Positions 51,340-60,337 of a DNA stretch of 64,000 bases are shown here, piece after piece (within the stretch, counting starts at the first letter, position 1; each line of letters opens with the position of its first letter). Where the stretch lies: assembly GCA_963832875.1 (NCBI GenBank), contig CAWHWB010000003.1:248001-312000 (forward strand). Reading direction: 5' to 3'. The position numbers and the translations under genes are program-made. The notes beneath the pieces were generated by a model. That model saw only the letters and a list, made by a program, of their open reading frames with translations, did not search any database and was not told the DNA's origin. This stretch comes from AP-15 sp963832875 (lineage in GTDB: Bacteria > Pseudomonadota > Alphaproteobacteria > ATCC43930 > CGMCC-115725).

Positions 51340-52053
51340 TCACGGTCGCCTGCGCCGCCGGTCTTCGAGTTCGAGGGTCACCAGGCGGGCGACCGTCGTC
51401 GCCAGGTAGACTTGGCCGAGCACCGCCTCGAGATTAGCGAGGCTGCGGGCGAACGGGTTGACCGGCACGATGTCGCCAAAGCCGGTCGTGGTCAGGGTGG
51501 TAAAGCTGAAATAGAGCATCAGCGCAATTTCGCTGGGACCGCGACCGGGGCCGTTGAAATCGGCCGCCGGAGCGCCGAGGTTGGCGAAAGCGCCGGGCAT
51601 GATATCCCAGACCAGATGGTAGGCCGAGGCGAAGATGATCGCCAGGTTTAAATACAGCACGAAGGCGCCCTGCAACCGCTGCCGGGTGACGCGGCCGGGG
51701 GCATAGACGGCGTGCGCCACGACCCAGCTCAATGCCGCGAAGGTCAGGATGGTGCCGCCTCGGCTGAGCAGGCTTTCCGCCAATGGTGGAAATCGCGGGG
51801 GCAGCCAAAGGCTGGCGAAGGTCGCCCCCAATCCAAGCCCGATGGCGAGGACAGCGCCGCGCCGGTGCGACACCAGGACGACGATCAGCACCACCGCCAG
51901 TTCCAGGGTTTCAGCGACCCACCGCGCGATCGGCAGTCCCTGCGCGGCCAGCGGCACCGCGACGAACAAGGCGCACAGCTCGAGGATCAGCAGCACGGTC
52001 AGGCTCGGATCCCGAAGCCGGTCCTGCCAGGTGTGGATCGCGGTTCGCCGCAT
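51340..52053 (-). CDS. Two-pore-helix ion channel-like membrane protein
   Basis: 237 residues with about six hydrophobic helices. Near the C-terminus LMLYFSFTTLTTTGFGDIVPVNPFARSLANLEAVLGQVYLATTVARLV is a K+-channel-type pore loop; the filter reads TTGFGD in place of TVGYG, a known variant in prokaryotic channels of the Ion_trans_2 family. An N-terminal helical bundle without a voltage-sensor arginine pattern precedes it. There is no regulatory RCK domain. It is divergent from the broken methyltransferase. Confidence 0.85.
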   Translation of the reverse strand: MRRTAIHTWQDRLRDPSLTVLLILELCALFVAVPLAAQGLPIARWVAETLELAVVLIVVLVSHRRGAVLAIGLGLGATFASLWLPPRFPPLAESLLSRGGTILTFAALSWVVAHAVYAPGRVTRQRLQGAFVLYLNLAIIFASAYHLVWDIMPGAFANLGAPAADFNGPGRGPSEIALMLYFSFTTLTTTGFGDIVPVNPFARSLANLEAVLGQVYLATTVARLVTLELEDRRRRRP

Positions 52054-52275
52054 CAGCCGAGGAAGGAGAAGCAGCCGGTCGATCGTGCATCGGCTGCAAG
52101 GGTCCGCCGCCTGTCTGGCAGCGAATCCGCGGCAAGTCCAGCGCGCCGTCGCGGCGGGTGGATGTCGTCGGCAAAGCGCCGCGTATGTTCCAATCTGCGG
52201 CAGTAAAGGCTAAATTCGCGGCGACCGCGCTGCGGCGGCCGGACCGCACCGGCCGAGAACCCAGGGAGCCAGGCC
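52054..52275. other. 222 bp divergent gap
   Basis: Holds the upstream regions of the ion channel and methyltransferase. I see no gene and no clear promoter or operator; CCCAGGGAGCCAGG lies just before the methyltransferase ATG and contains a weak ribosome-site-like AGGGAG. Confidence 0.3.
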
Positions 52276-53085
52276 ATGCCGTCACTCTTCAACGCCCGCG
52301 ACGCGGCCAATTACGAGCGGCTGATGGGGCGCTGGAGTTGACGCCTGGCGCCCTTGTTCATCCAGCACGCCGGCATTGCCGATGGCGAAGACGTGCTGGA
52401 GGTCGGCTGCGGCACCGGCAGCCTGACCTTCGCCCTGCCGCAGGCTGCCAACATCGCGAGCCTGACCGCGATCGACCATTCCGAAATTTACCTCGCCGCG
52501 GCGCAGGCCAAGAACCGCGATCGGCGGATCACCATCGAGCACGGCGACGGCGCCAGGCTGCGCTTTGCCGACGCGCGCTTCGACCGGGCGGTGTCGATGC
52601 TGGTGCTGCCCTCGGTGCTGCCCAACCCGGAGGCGGCGGTCGCCGAGATGCGGCGGGTCACCCGCCCGGGCGGGGTGGTCGCCGCCGCGTTCTGGGATTC
52701 GCCGGGCGGGGCCGCCGCCAACCGCATGTTTTGGGATACTGCGGCGGCGCTCGACGAGGCTGCGGCAATGGCGCGCGACCGCACGTTGGGGCGGCCGGTT
52801 TACATGCCCGGCGCCTTGCCGCGGATCTGGGCCGGGGCCGGTCTGGTCGAGATCGACCAGCGCTCGCTGATGATCCGCATGGATTTCGCCGCTTTCGCAG
52901 ATTACTGGGAACCCTACGCCAGCGGCGAGGGCATGCTTGGCGAATACGTCGCCAGCCTCGACGCTGCCCGGCGCGACCGGCTCGAGCGCCAGCTGCGCTC
53001 GGCCTATCTATGCGGGCGGCCCGACGGCGAGCGCTCGTTCGCCGCCGTGGCAGTCTCCTGCCGTGGCGTCGTGCCGCGGCGCTGA
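52276..53085 (+). pseudogene. SAM-dependent methyltransferase interrupted by one in-frame TGA
   Basis: From ATG 52276 the translation MPSLFNARDAANYERLMGRWS matches the start of a known methyltransferase group. A TGA at 52339-52341 then interrupts it, and the same frame continues RLAPLFIQHAGIADGEDVLEVGCGTGSLTFALP (motif I), IDHSEIYLAAA, FDRAVSMLVLPSVLPNP and RRVTRPGGVVAAAFWD to 53085. A single C-to-T change of CGA (Arg) would explain the stop. It is either a recent nonsense mutation, a sequencing error, or the gene restarts at TTG 52354, which would still keep motif I. The remaining frame shows no decay. Confidence 0.8.
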
Positions 53086-53113
53086 TCGTCTTCGCACGGG
53101 CTCGACGAAGAGC

Positions 53114-53569
53114 TCAGGGTTCCGGTCCAACGCCCAGTCGGTCGAGGATTTGCAGCAGCGCCGGCCGCAGCGAGCGCAATTCCTCGAGGTGAGTTGCCGA
53201 CAGACCAGCCAGGCGCTCCTCCGCCGTTTCGGTCAGGGCGAGGAACACCCGGCGGCGATCGGCCGGGTCGTGGCTGCGCAGTAAGAGGCCGGCTTCGACC
53301 AGCCGGTCCACCAACTCAACGGCACTGTGATGGCGGATTCCGAGCCGCTCGGCGAGTTGGCCGACGGTCGGGTCGCCGGTCCCCACAAAGCCTTTGACTG
53401 CCAGCAATGCCTGGTGCTGCCGCGGGGTCAGGCCGGCACGGCGGGCAGCCGACTGGCTGAACTCCAGAAACCGCCGGATCAGGTAGCGGAAATCGGAAAG
53501 CATGCGGTAGCCGTCGCGGTCGAGCCGCGCCGGCCGCCCGCGGGATCGGCGCGAAATCGGATCAGCCAT
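53114..53569 (-). CDS. MarR-family transcriptional regulator
   Basis: 151-residue winged-helix repressor type. The recognition-helix region GDPTVGQLAERLGIRHHSAVELVDRLVEAGLLLRS and wing DPADRRRVFLALTETAEERLAGL are standard. It is divergent from the CLC channel gene with a 67 bp gap, so it may regulate that gene and itself. The N-terminus (SRRSRGRPARLDRDGYRMLSDFRYLIRRFLEFSQSAAR) carries a short basic extension. The ligand is unknown. Confidence 0.92.
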   Translation of the reverse strand: MADPISRRSRGRPARLDRDGYRMLSDFRYLIRRFLEFSQSAARRAGLTPRQHQALLAVKGFVGTGDPTVGQLAERLGIRHHSAVELVDRLVEAGLLLRSHDPADRRRVFLALTETAEERLAGLSATHLEELRSLRPALLQILDRLGVGPEP

Positions 53570-53636
53570 GCGCGTCGCCTGTCTTGTAATTTTTCGGTCG
53601 TTCTACGATACAATTGAAAACCGGTGATCTCGGAGG

Positions 53637-55463
53637 ATGAGGGTGAAGAAGGTCGAACCGCTCAACGCTGGGGGGCGGCAGGGTGGTCGTTTCACCGCCG
53701 AAGGCGTGAACCGGCTCGGCGACTTTACCACCCGGCCGCGGGTGCTGCTGATCTCGGCGATCGCGCTCGTTGTCGGCACCGGCGGTGTGATTGCCGGTGT
53801 AGCGCTGCTGAAGCTGATCCGGCTGTGCACCAACCTCGCTTATTTCGGGCATTTTACGTTGGCTTACCTGCCGCTCGGCCATTCGCCGTGGGGCTTCGCC
53901 GCCGTGCTGGTTCCGGTCGCCGGCGCGCTGGTCGTCGGGCTGATGGCGCGCTACGGCAGCGAGAAGATCCGCGGCCACGGGATCCCGGAAGCGATCGAGG
54001 CGATCCTGCTCGGCCGCAGCCGCCTTGACGTCAAGGTCGCGATCCTGAAGCCGCTGTCCTCGGCGATCGCCATCGGCACCGGCGGCCCGTTCGGCGCCGA
54101 GGGGCCGATCATCATGACAGGCGGCGCCATCGGCTCGCTGATCGCGCAATTGCTGCCGGTCAGCGACAGCGAACGCAAGACGTTGCTGGTGGCGGGTGCG
54201 GCCGCCGGCATGACCACGGTATTCGGCACCCCGATCGCGGCGATCATGCTCGCCGTCGAGCTCTTGCTGTTCGAGTGGACGCCGCGCAGCTTTGTTCCGG
54301 TCGCCGTCGCCGCGATCACCGCCGAGCTCGAACGCGCCTGGCTCGGTCTGCCGTCGCCGCTGTTCCCGTTCGGCGGCGGGATGGAGGCGTCGCTGCCGGC
54401 ATTGTCGTGCTGGGTTCTGATCGGCCTGTTGTCGGGCCTCCTGTCCTGCGTGCTGACCCAGCTCGTCTATGCCTGCGAGGATCTGTTTCTCAAATTGCCG
54501 ATCCACTGGATGTGGTGGCCGATGCTCGGCGGTCTCGTCGTCGGCATCGGCGGGCTGATCGACCCGCATGCGCTGGGTGTGGGCTACGACAACATCGCTC
54601 AGATGCTGCGCGGCGGAACGCTGCCGATGGCGGCATCACTGCTGCTGGTCGTCAAGGCAATCATCTGGGCGGTGGCACTGGGCTCGGGCACCTCGGGCGG
54701 GGTATTGGCGCCGCTCTTGATCATGGGCGGCGGCATGGGTGCGGCGCTGGCCCATGTACTGCCGGCGGCGAGCCCGGGCTTCTGGCCCCTGCTGGCGATG
54801 AGCGCGACGATGGGCGGCACGATGCGCTCGCCGTTGACCGCGACGTTCTTCGCGGTCGAGCTGACCGGCAACACCCACGTGCTGCTGCCGCTGATCGCGG
54901 CCTGCGTTACCGCGCATTTGCTGACCGTGCTGTTCATGCGCCGCTCGATCCTGACCGAAAAGGTAGCGCGCCGGGGGCATCACTTGCTGCGCGAATATCG
55001 CGTTGATCCGTTCGCGCTGACCAGAGTCAACGAGGTGATGGCGACGCAGGTAGAGACCCTGCCCGATACCATGACTTTACAGCAGACCGCGGCGTTTCTA
55101 ACCAGCCCGACCACGACCCATCCGAGTTTTCCGGTGACCGATGCCGGGGGCCGCGTCCTCGGGATCGTCGACCCGCCGGCGGTGCTGGCCTGGCGACGCG
55201 CCGGCAAGCCTCGCCGGGCGGAGCTCTCTGCGCTGCTCGACGGCGCCGAAGTGCCCTCGGTCTATCCGGACGAGTATCTGGAAGGGGTGATCGACCGCAT
55301 GATGCGGTCTAACGTCGCCCACCTCGCAGTTGTTTCGCGCGCGGATGCGACCCTGGTCGGATATCTGAGCTGGAAGGACCTGCTGCGGGTCCGCACCCGG
55401 CAACAGCAGGAGGAGAGGGAACGCAGCGTGCTCTACCGTCAGCTGCGCCGGGCCGGCAAGTAA
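53637..55463 (+). CDS. CLC-family chloride channel/transporter with CBS domains
   Basis: 608 residues: a CLC membrane core with GHGIPEAI (residues 113-120), GTGGPFGAEGPIIMTGGAIGS with the gating glutamate Glu155, and VAGAAAGMTTVFGTPIAAIMLAVELLLFEWTPRS, followed by a cytoplasmic pair of CBS domains (VNEVMATQVETLPDTMTLQQTAAFL; YLEGVIDRMMRSNVAHLAVVSR). CBS domains usually sense adenine nucleotides. It moves chloride across the inner membrane, possibly in exchange for protons. Start ATG 53637 with GGAGGATGAGG nearby. It is the intact homologue of the broken gene at 37.9-39.2 kb. Confidence 0.95.
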   Translation: MRVKKVEPLNAGGRQGGRFTAEGVNRLGDFTTRPRVLLISAIALVVGTGGVIAGVALLKLIRLCTNLAYFGHFTLAYLPLGHSPWGFAAVLVPVAGALVVGLMARYGSEKIRGHGIPEAIEAILLGRSRLDVKVAILKPLSSAIAIGTGGPFGAEGPIIMTGGAIGSLIAQLLPVSDSERKTLLVAGAAAGMTTVFGTPIAAIMLAVELLLFEWTPRSFVPVAVAAITAELERAWLGLPSPLFPFGGGMEASLPALSCWVLIGLLSGLLSCVLTQLVYACEDLFLKLPIHWMWWPMLGGLVVGIGGLIDPHALGVGYDNIAQMLRGGTLPMAASLLLVVKAIIWAVALGSGTSGGVLAPLLIMGGGMGAALAHVLPAASPGFWPLLAMSATMGGTMRSPLTATFFAVELTGNTHVLLPLIAACVTAHLLTVLFMRRSILTEKVARRGHHLLREYRVDPFALTRVNEVMATQVETLPDTMTLQQTAAFLTSPTTTHPSFPVTDAGGRVLGIVDPPAVLAWRRAGKPRRAELSALLDGAEVPSVYPDEYLEGVIDRMMRSNVAHLAVVSRADATLVGYLSWKDLLRVRTRQQQEERERSVLYRQLRRAGK

Positions 55464-55771
55464 GCGCCGGCAGCGGTCGGACTGACAAAAAGCATCATCC
55501 GGCCGGTTTGCATCATTCAAGTCGCCCTCGCGAAGGCGGCTATCGCCAATCCACGCCGGTTTGGCGCCGTTCATAGCGACCGCGTCCAGTCCCTGGCCGA
55601 TTGCGTTACAGCCTCAGCCTGCGGGGGTCCAGGCCCTGCCCTGGCCTGGAACAGCGGCAACCGCGGAGCGCTCGCCCCTGGGTTCCCGCTAATCGGGCGC
55701 ACGGAATCTCGCTCATAGGACGTCCTCATTCCGGGATACCCGTCGGGGCAGGCCCGGAATGAAGGCTTTCT
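55464..55771. other. 308 bp convergent gap
   Basis: Between the CLC gene and the glycosyltransferase gene, whose 3' ends face each other. Apart from the hairpin at 55726-55762 there is a shorter CCAGGCC/GGCCTGG pair around 55630-55652. No gene is supported. Confidence 0.4.
55726..55762. terminator. Strong hairpin at convergent gene ends
   Basis: Perfect 10 bp inverted repeat TCATTCCGGG (55726-55735) and CCCGGAATGA (55753-55762) with a 17 bp spacer, 10 bp beyond the glycosyltransferase stop. Followed on the plus strand by AGGCTTTCT. It may serve as a bidirectional terminator; the TCATTCCGGG arm also resembles dispersed repeats found in many Alphaproteobacteria. Confidence 0.55.
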
Positions 55772-56587
55772 CTATGGCGCAGGCGGGGTGTTGCGTGTCG
55801 GGGTCACGGGAGCGAGGGTCGCGGCGCCGCTCAGGTCGGCGGGGTGGCGGAAGTCGAGCCAGGTCGAGGAAAACGGGCGCTTGAACAGGACCGCCCACAG
55901 ATAGTTGACGCTGTACTGGAAGGCGACGCGAAACAGGCCTTCCGCGGCGAGCCGCCGTCCCGACGAGTACGCCGGCAGGTCGAACGAGAACTTCACCGAG
56001 CCGACCTTGCTCAGCCGGCGCGCGAGTTCGGTGTCCTCGCCGAAAAAGCTGAAATCTGGGTTGAAGGCGTCGGCGGCGTCGAGCGCGCTCTTCAACACGA
56101 CAAAATTGCCGCCCTGCATCATCGAACCGGCGCGGAAGACGAAGCGGACAATCAGGTAGGTTGTAAAGGCGAATCGATAGAAGACGGCGGCGACGATCCG
56201 CACCGTTCGCGACGCGTCGTAGTGGATGAAGGGGCCGCTGAGCGCCACCAGGCCGGGCGAGCGCGCGAACTCCTCGACCACGGTGTCGAGCCAGCCCCGC
56301 GGCAACAGGGTGTCGGCGTCGACGTTGGCGATCAGCCGGCCGCGGGCGGCAAGGCAGCCCGCGCGCCTGGCCGGAACCAGCCCGCGCTGTGGCTCGTCGA
56401 CGATGGCGACGCCCGGCATCGACGACGCGATCTCGCGGGTGCGGTCGGTGCTGTTGTTGTTGACGACGATGATTTCCGCCGGATGCCCGGCGCGGGCGAT
56501 CTCGGCGTCGATCGCGTCGAGGCAGGAGGCGATCAGTGCTTCTTCATTGTAGGCAGGTACCACAAAGCTGATCAACACATCCGACAT
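55772..56587 (-). CDS. Glycosyltransferase family 2
   Basis: 271 residues with a GT-A fold: ISFVVPAYNEEALIASCLDAI, IIVVNNNSTDRTREIA, and the metal-binding ANVDADTLLPRGW (DxD). RRAGCLAARGRL and GGNFVVLKSALDAADAFNPDFSFFGEDTELARRLSKVG complete the family pattern. Two hydrophobic stretches in the middle and late region (FYRFAFTTYLIVRFVF; FQYSVNYLWAVLF) suggest membrane association. It transfers a sugar to an unknown lipid or polymer. The broken LpxH-like gene upstream in the same direction (49 bp gap) may have been its operon partner. Confidence 0.92.
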   Translation of the reverse strand: MSDVLISFVVPAYNEEALIASCLDAIDAEIARAGHPAEIIVVNNNSTDRTREIASSMPGVAIVDEPQRGLVPARRAGCLAARGRLIANVDADTLLPRGWLDTVVEEFARSPGLVALSGPFIHYDASRTVRIVAAVFYRFAFTTYLIVRFVFRAGSMMQGGNFVVLKSALDAADAFNPDFSFFGEDTELARRLSKVGSVKFSFDLPAYSSGRRLAAEGLFRVAFQYSVNYLWAVLFKRPFSSTWLDFRHPADLSGAATLAPVTPTRNTPPAP

Positions 56588-56635
56588 CGTCCCCCCCCCC
56601 GTTGCTGTGCTCGACGGCCCTGGGGCTACCGATTG

Positions 56636-57473
56636 CTATCGGTCGAGATCCGCCAGCATCAGGGCGTCCTCGTCCTGTTCCGCTTGGGCCGCGGCTTCGG
56701 TCCCCAGCGGGTCGAATGCCCGGCGCTCGACCCAGTGCACCAGTTCGAGCCGGCCGCCGAAATGCTCGACCAGAGCGGTGCAGCTCTCGACCCAGTCGCC
56801 GGTGTTGCAATAGAGCATATCGCCGAGCGCGCGGATCTCGGCATGATGGATGTGACCGCAGACGACCCCGTCGGCACCGCGGCGGCGTGCCTCGTCGGTG
56901 ATCGCATCACCAAACGATACAATATATAGAACGGCGTTCTTGACCTCGATACTTGAGATAGGCGGACAGCGACCAGTAGGGATAGCCGAGCCGGCGGCGC
57001 ACGGTGTTGAAGTGGCGGTTGAGCCACAGCGCGACCGTGTAGGCGCCGTCGCCGAGCAATGCCAGCCAGCGCGCGTGGGTGACAATCGCGTCGAACGCGT
57101 CGCCGTGCAGCACCAGCAGGCGGCGACCATCGGCGGTGACGTGGATCGCCTCCTTGACGATCTCGACGCCGCCGAACTGCAGCCGCGTATAGCCGCGCAG
57201 CCACTCGTCGTGATTGCCGGGGACGTAGATCGCGCGCGTACCCTTGCGCACCATGCGCAGCAGCTTTTGCACGACGTCGTTGTGGGTCTGCGGCCAATAC
57301 CAGGATTTTTTCAGGCGCCAGCCGTCAATGATGTCGCCGACCAGGTAGATCGTCTCGGCATTATTGTGACGCAGGAAGTCGAGCAGGAACTCGGCCTTGC
57401 AGCCGCGGGTGCCAAGATGCACGTCGGAAATCCAGATCGTGCGATAGCGCTGCATTGGCGTCAGCCGGCTCAT
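56636..57473 (-). pseudogene. UDP-2,3-diacylglucosamine diphosphatase-like phosphoesterase, frameshifted
   Basis: Metallophosphoesterase of the LpxH-like type: IWISDVHLGTRGCKAEFLLDFLR, IYLVGDIIDGWRLKKSWYWP, VPGNHDEWLRGY and VLHGDAFD are all in one frame from 57473. At about 56944 the frame is lost (stop at 56907), but GVVCGHIHHAEIRALGDMLYCNTGDWVESCTALVEH, the required C-terminal metal-binding half, continues in another frame to 56636. Removing one G at 56944-56945 restores the frame. The full protein would be about 279 residues. It is unclear whether this is a real lesion or a sequence error; the reading on both sides is otherwise intact. Confidence 0.83.
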
Positions 57474-57827
57474 GCCGCCGCTCGGCAATTGCCGGAATTG
57501 GCGGCGAAATGCCGCAGCTGCCGCCGCCGCCAGCCAAACCGCACGCTGTTGTCGCTGCCCACCCGGCCCCCTGTTTTCGTTTTGGGAGCGGATTCTAGCT
57601 CTGGTGTGTGACAGTTTTGCGAGCGCCAGATATTGGAACCCGCCCATCGCAAAACGCGAACCGTCAGCCAGACATCGCCCCCTATCGTCGTACACCGCGA
57701 GGCAACTTTCGGGTCCCGGCAGCGTTTCCTGACCGAGATCCGGGCGGCCAGAACCAAAAATGGACAGAACTAAAACCGGACAGAACCTAGGGTGGACAGA
57801 ACCTAAACCCAAATAGGAGGGCGAAAC
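57474..57827. other. 354 bp divergent gap with a tandem array
   Basis: Contains the 16 bp tandem repeats described separately and, after them, AGGAGG (about 57815-57820) as the ribosome site for the binding protein gene. No gene is supported here. The promoter of the ABC operon must lie in or upstream of the array. Confidence 0.45.
57746..57809. repeat. Four 16 bp tandem repeats before the ABC operon
   Basis: Units at 57746-57761, 57762-57777, 57778-57793 and 57794-57809. All share GG(A/C)CAGAAC at the left, and positions 10-16 vary (CAAAAAT, TAAAACC, CTAGGGT, CTAAACC). The register is exactly 16 bp with no gap. The array ends 18 bp before the ATG of the binding-protein gene, so it lies in the 5' untranslated region or promoter. 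It may be a set of binding sites for a regulator, or a slippage-prone tract. Confidence 0.8.
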
Positions 57828-59192
57828 ATGTCATCGGGAGGAACGCGGGCCGCGCAGCCAGTCACCGGGCGCGGGTTTACCAGGCGGGGTTTTCTGGCGA
57901 GGACAGGCGCCATCGTCGCGGCCGCGGGTGCTGCGCCGGCGCTCGGCGCGCCGTTTGTCTCCAATGCTTTCGCCGAAACGAAAACGCTGACGATTGTGCA
58001 GTGGAGTCACTTTGTTCCGGCCTTCGACACCTGGTTCGACAAGTTCGCTCACGACTGGGGAACGAAGAACGGCCTCAGCGTGACCGTCGACCACATCCCG
58101 GAACAGGACATCGCGGCACGCGCCGCTGCGGAAGTCGCCGCGGGGTCCGGGCACGACCTGTTTATGTGGAACGGCGCCGGCGGGCCCCATCTTTACCGTC
58201 GTTATCTGATCGACATGACCAAGCTTGTCGATTATGTCGAAAAAAAATACGGCAAGGTCAGCGTTATCGGCCGGCAAATCGCCTTTAACGAAGATACCAA
58301 GACGTGGTCAGCTTATCCCGACTATTACATCAACAATCCAGGCATGTATCGCAAGGATCTGTGGGGCGAAATCGGGATGCTGCCCGAGACCTGGGACGAC
58401 GTGCGGGTCGGCGGCGCCAAGCTGAAGGCCAAAGGCCATCCGATCGGATGTTCGCTGGCGCGCAGCAATGATCCAAATCTGTGCTGGCGTGGCGTCTTGT
58501 GGAGCTATGGCGCCAGCCTCCAGGACAAGACCGGAAAGGATGTCGTGCTCGACAGCAAGGAAGCGGTCGAGGCGGTCAAGTTCGTGACCGCTCTCTACAA
58601 GGAGGCGATGACCGACGAGGTCCTCTCGTGGAATGACGCCAGCAACAATCAATACATCGATTCGGGCGTCGGCTCGTTCATCGTCAACCCGATTTCTGCC
58701 TACCGGACAGCCCAGCAGATCAACCCGAAAGTCGCGGACAACATCTTTGTCATGAAGCCGCCAAAGGGCCCGGTTCGCCAGCTGGTGGGGGCTGCATCGA
58801 ATGCTTACGGCATCTGGAAATTCGCCAAGAACAAGGAGGCCGGGCTCGAATTTCTCAAATATTACGCCGATCACTGGGTCGAGGCCTTCAAGGCGAGCAC
58901 CGGGTACAACATGCCGATCTACGCCAATATCGTGCCCAAGCCGATGCCTATCCTGAGCTACGACCCGACTTCGCACCCGCCAACTAAGCTCGCGATACTC
59001 CAGACTTCGGATGAATGGAGCGCGGTCGCGGGCTGGCCGGGTCCCGCCTGGGCGGCGACCGACGAAGTCTACAACGATTTCGTCATCTGCGACATGATGA
59101 CCAAGGCCGCAACCGGCGCATTGTCGCCCGCGGACGCGGTCAAATGGGCAACCCAGCAGTCACAGCAGATCTTCAAGAAGTGGCAGGCGTGA
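57828..59192 (+). CDS. Extracellular solute-binding protein of a sugar-type ABC importer
   Basis: 454 residues. The N-terminus has a twin-arginine signal (FTRRGFLARTGAIVAAAGAAPAL, cleavage after about residue 48), so it is exported folded by Tat. The mature protein has a family 1 binding fold: LTIVQWSHFVPAFDTWFDKF, GHDLFMWNGAGGPHLYRRYLIDMTKL, PDYYINNPGMYRKDLWGEIG and the Trp-rich EWSAVAGWPGPAWAATDEVYNDF. Operon with ATPase and two permeases. Substrate probably a sugar or polyol; not further defined. AGGAGGG precedes the ATG. Confidence 0.94.
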   Translation: MSSGGTRAAQPVTGRGFTRRGFLARTGAIVAAAGAAPALGAPFVSNAFAETKTLTIVQWSHFVPAFDTWFDKFAHDWGTKNGLSVTVDHIPEQDIAARAAAEVAAGSGHDLFMWNGAGGPHLYRRYLIDMTKLVDYVEKKYGKVSVIGRQIAFNEDTKTWSAYPDYYINNPGMYRKDLWGEIGMLPETWDDVRVGGAKLKAKGHPIGCSLARSNDPNLCWRGVLWSYGASLQDKTGKDVVLDSKEAVEAVKFVTALYKEAMTDEVLSWNDASNNQYIDSGVGSFIVNPISAYRTAQQINPKVADNIFVMKPPKGPVRQLVGAASNAYGIWKFAKNKEAGLEFLKYYADHWVEAFKASTGYNMPIYANIVPKPMPILSYDPTSHPPTKLAILQTSDEWSAVAGWPGPAWAATDEVYNDFVICDMMTKAATGALSPADAVKWATQQSQQIFKKWQA

Positions 59193-59296
59193 TGTCGCGC
59201 CCGGACCGGCGGCAACCTTCCGGTGCGGGTGTTGCGGCCGATCTGTCGAGGCGGGCCGGGTCCGGCATCGTCTCCGGCGTGCTTTGAGGTGCTTCG

Positions 59297-60322
59297 ATGG
59301 GTGCAGTGGCCACGATCGACATACGAAAGACCTTCGGCGAGGTCAACGCCGTCAACGGCGTCAGCCTGGCGGTCCGGGATGGCGAATTTATGGTCCTTCT
59401 CGGGCCGTCGGGCTGCGGCAAGACCACGTTTCTGCGTATCATCGCAGGATTGGAGAAGCAAACGAGCGGCGACATAGAGATCGACGGCGAGGTGGTCAAT
59501 ACGCTGCCGCCGCGCGCCCGCGGAATCGCCATGGTATTCCAGAGCTACGGTCTCTACCCGCACTTCACCGTCCGCAACAACATCGCCTTCCCGTTGCGCA
59601 CGCAGCGCACACCGAAGGCGGAGATCCAGGAGAAAGTTGCGTGGGCGGCGCAGCTGCTCGGCATCGGGCATCTGCTCGACCGCCGGCCGCGCGCGCTGTC
59701 CGGGGGCGAGCGCCAGCGCGTGGCGCTCGCCCGCGCCCTGGTGCGTGACCCGAGCGTGTTCCTGTTGGACGAGCCGCTCTCCAACCTCGACGCCAAGTTG
59801 CGCGCCTCGGCGCGCAACGAGATCAAGCAGTTTCAGCAGCGGGTGGCGACCACCACGATCTACGTCACGCATGACCAGGTCGAGGCGATGGGCATGGGCG
59901 ACCGTATCGCCGTGATTGACCATGGCGAGGTCCGGCAGGTCGGGACGCCGACGGCGATTTACGACGATCCCGCCAATCGCTTCGTCGCCACCTTTGTCGG
60001 AACGCCGCCGATGAACCTGGTCGGCTGGAACGGCGGACAGCTGGGCTTCCGGCCGGAGAATTTCTTGCCCAGGGTGCTGATCGAGTATGGCGACATGACC
60101 GAGTTCTCGTTCCGTGTTCACCGGGCAGAGTATCTCGGCTCCGAGCGGATCGCCTATGGCGAGATCGACGGTCATCCGTCGGCCGGGGAGGTGTCGGCGA
60201 AACTGCCGCCGGCCCATGTCCCGCTCGAAACCATCAGGCCCGGCGAGCTGCACGCTTTCGCGGTTCGCAACGGGGCTCTGTGCTACTTCGACCGCGATGG
60301 CAATCGCGTGCGCCGCCATTAG
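59297..60322 (+). CDS. ABC transporter ATP-binding protein (MalK/UgpC type)
   Basis: 341-residue ATPase: Walker A GPSGCGKTT (about residue 36), Q-loop FQSYGLYPHFTV, signature LSGGERQRVALARALVRDP, Walker B VFLLDEPLSNLDAKLR and switch HDQVEAM. A short regulatory OB-fold domain (about 240-341) follows, slightly shorter than in MalK. It powers import of the solute held by the binding protein. It is preceded by the binding-protein gene with a 104 bp gap that has no gene, and followed 15 bp later by the first permease. Confidence 0.95.
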   Translation: MGAVATIDIRKTFGEVNAVNGVSLAVRDGEFMVLLGPSGCGKTTFLRIIAGLEKQTSGDIEIDGEVVNTLPPRARGIAMVFQSYGLYPHFTVRNNIAFPLRTQRTPKAEIQEKVAWAAQLLGIGHLLDRRPRALSGGERQRVALARALVRDPSVFLLDEPLSNLDAKLRASARNEIKQFQQRVATTTIYVTHDQVEAMGMGDRIAVIDHGEVRQVGTPTAIYDDPANRFVATFVGTPPMNLVGWNGGQLGFRPENFLPRVLIEYGDMTEFSFRVHRAEYLGSERIAYGEIDGHPSAGEVSAKLPPAHVPLETIRPGELHAFAVRNGALCYFDRDGNRVRRH

Positions 60323-60337
60323 TATGAGAGGGCAATC

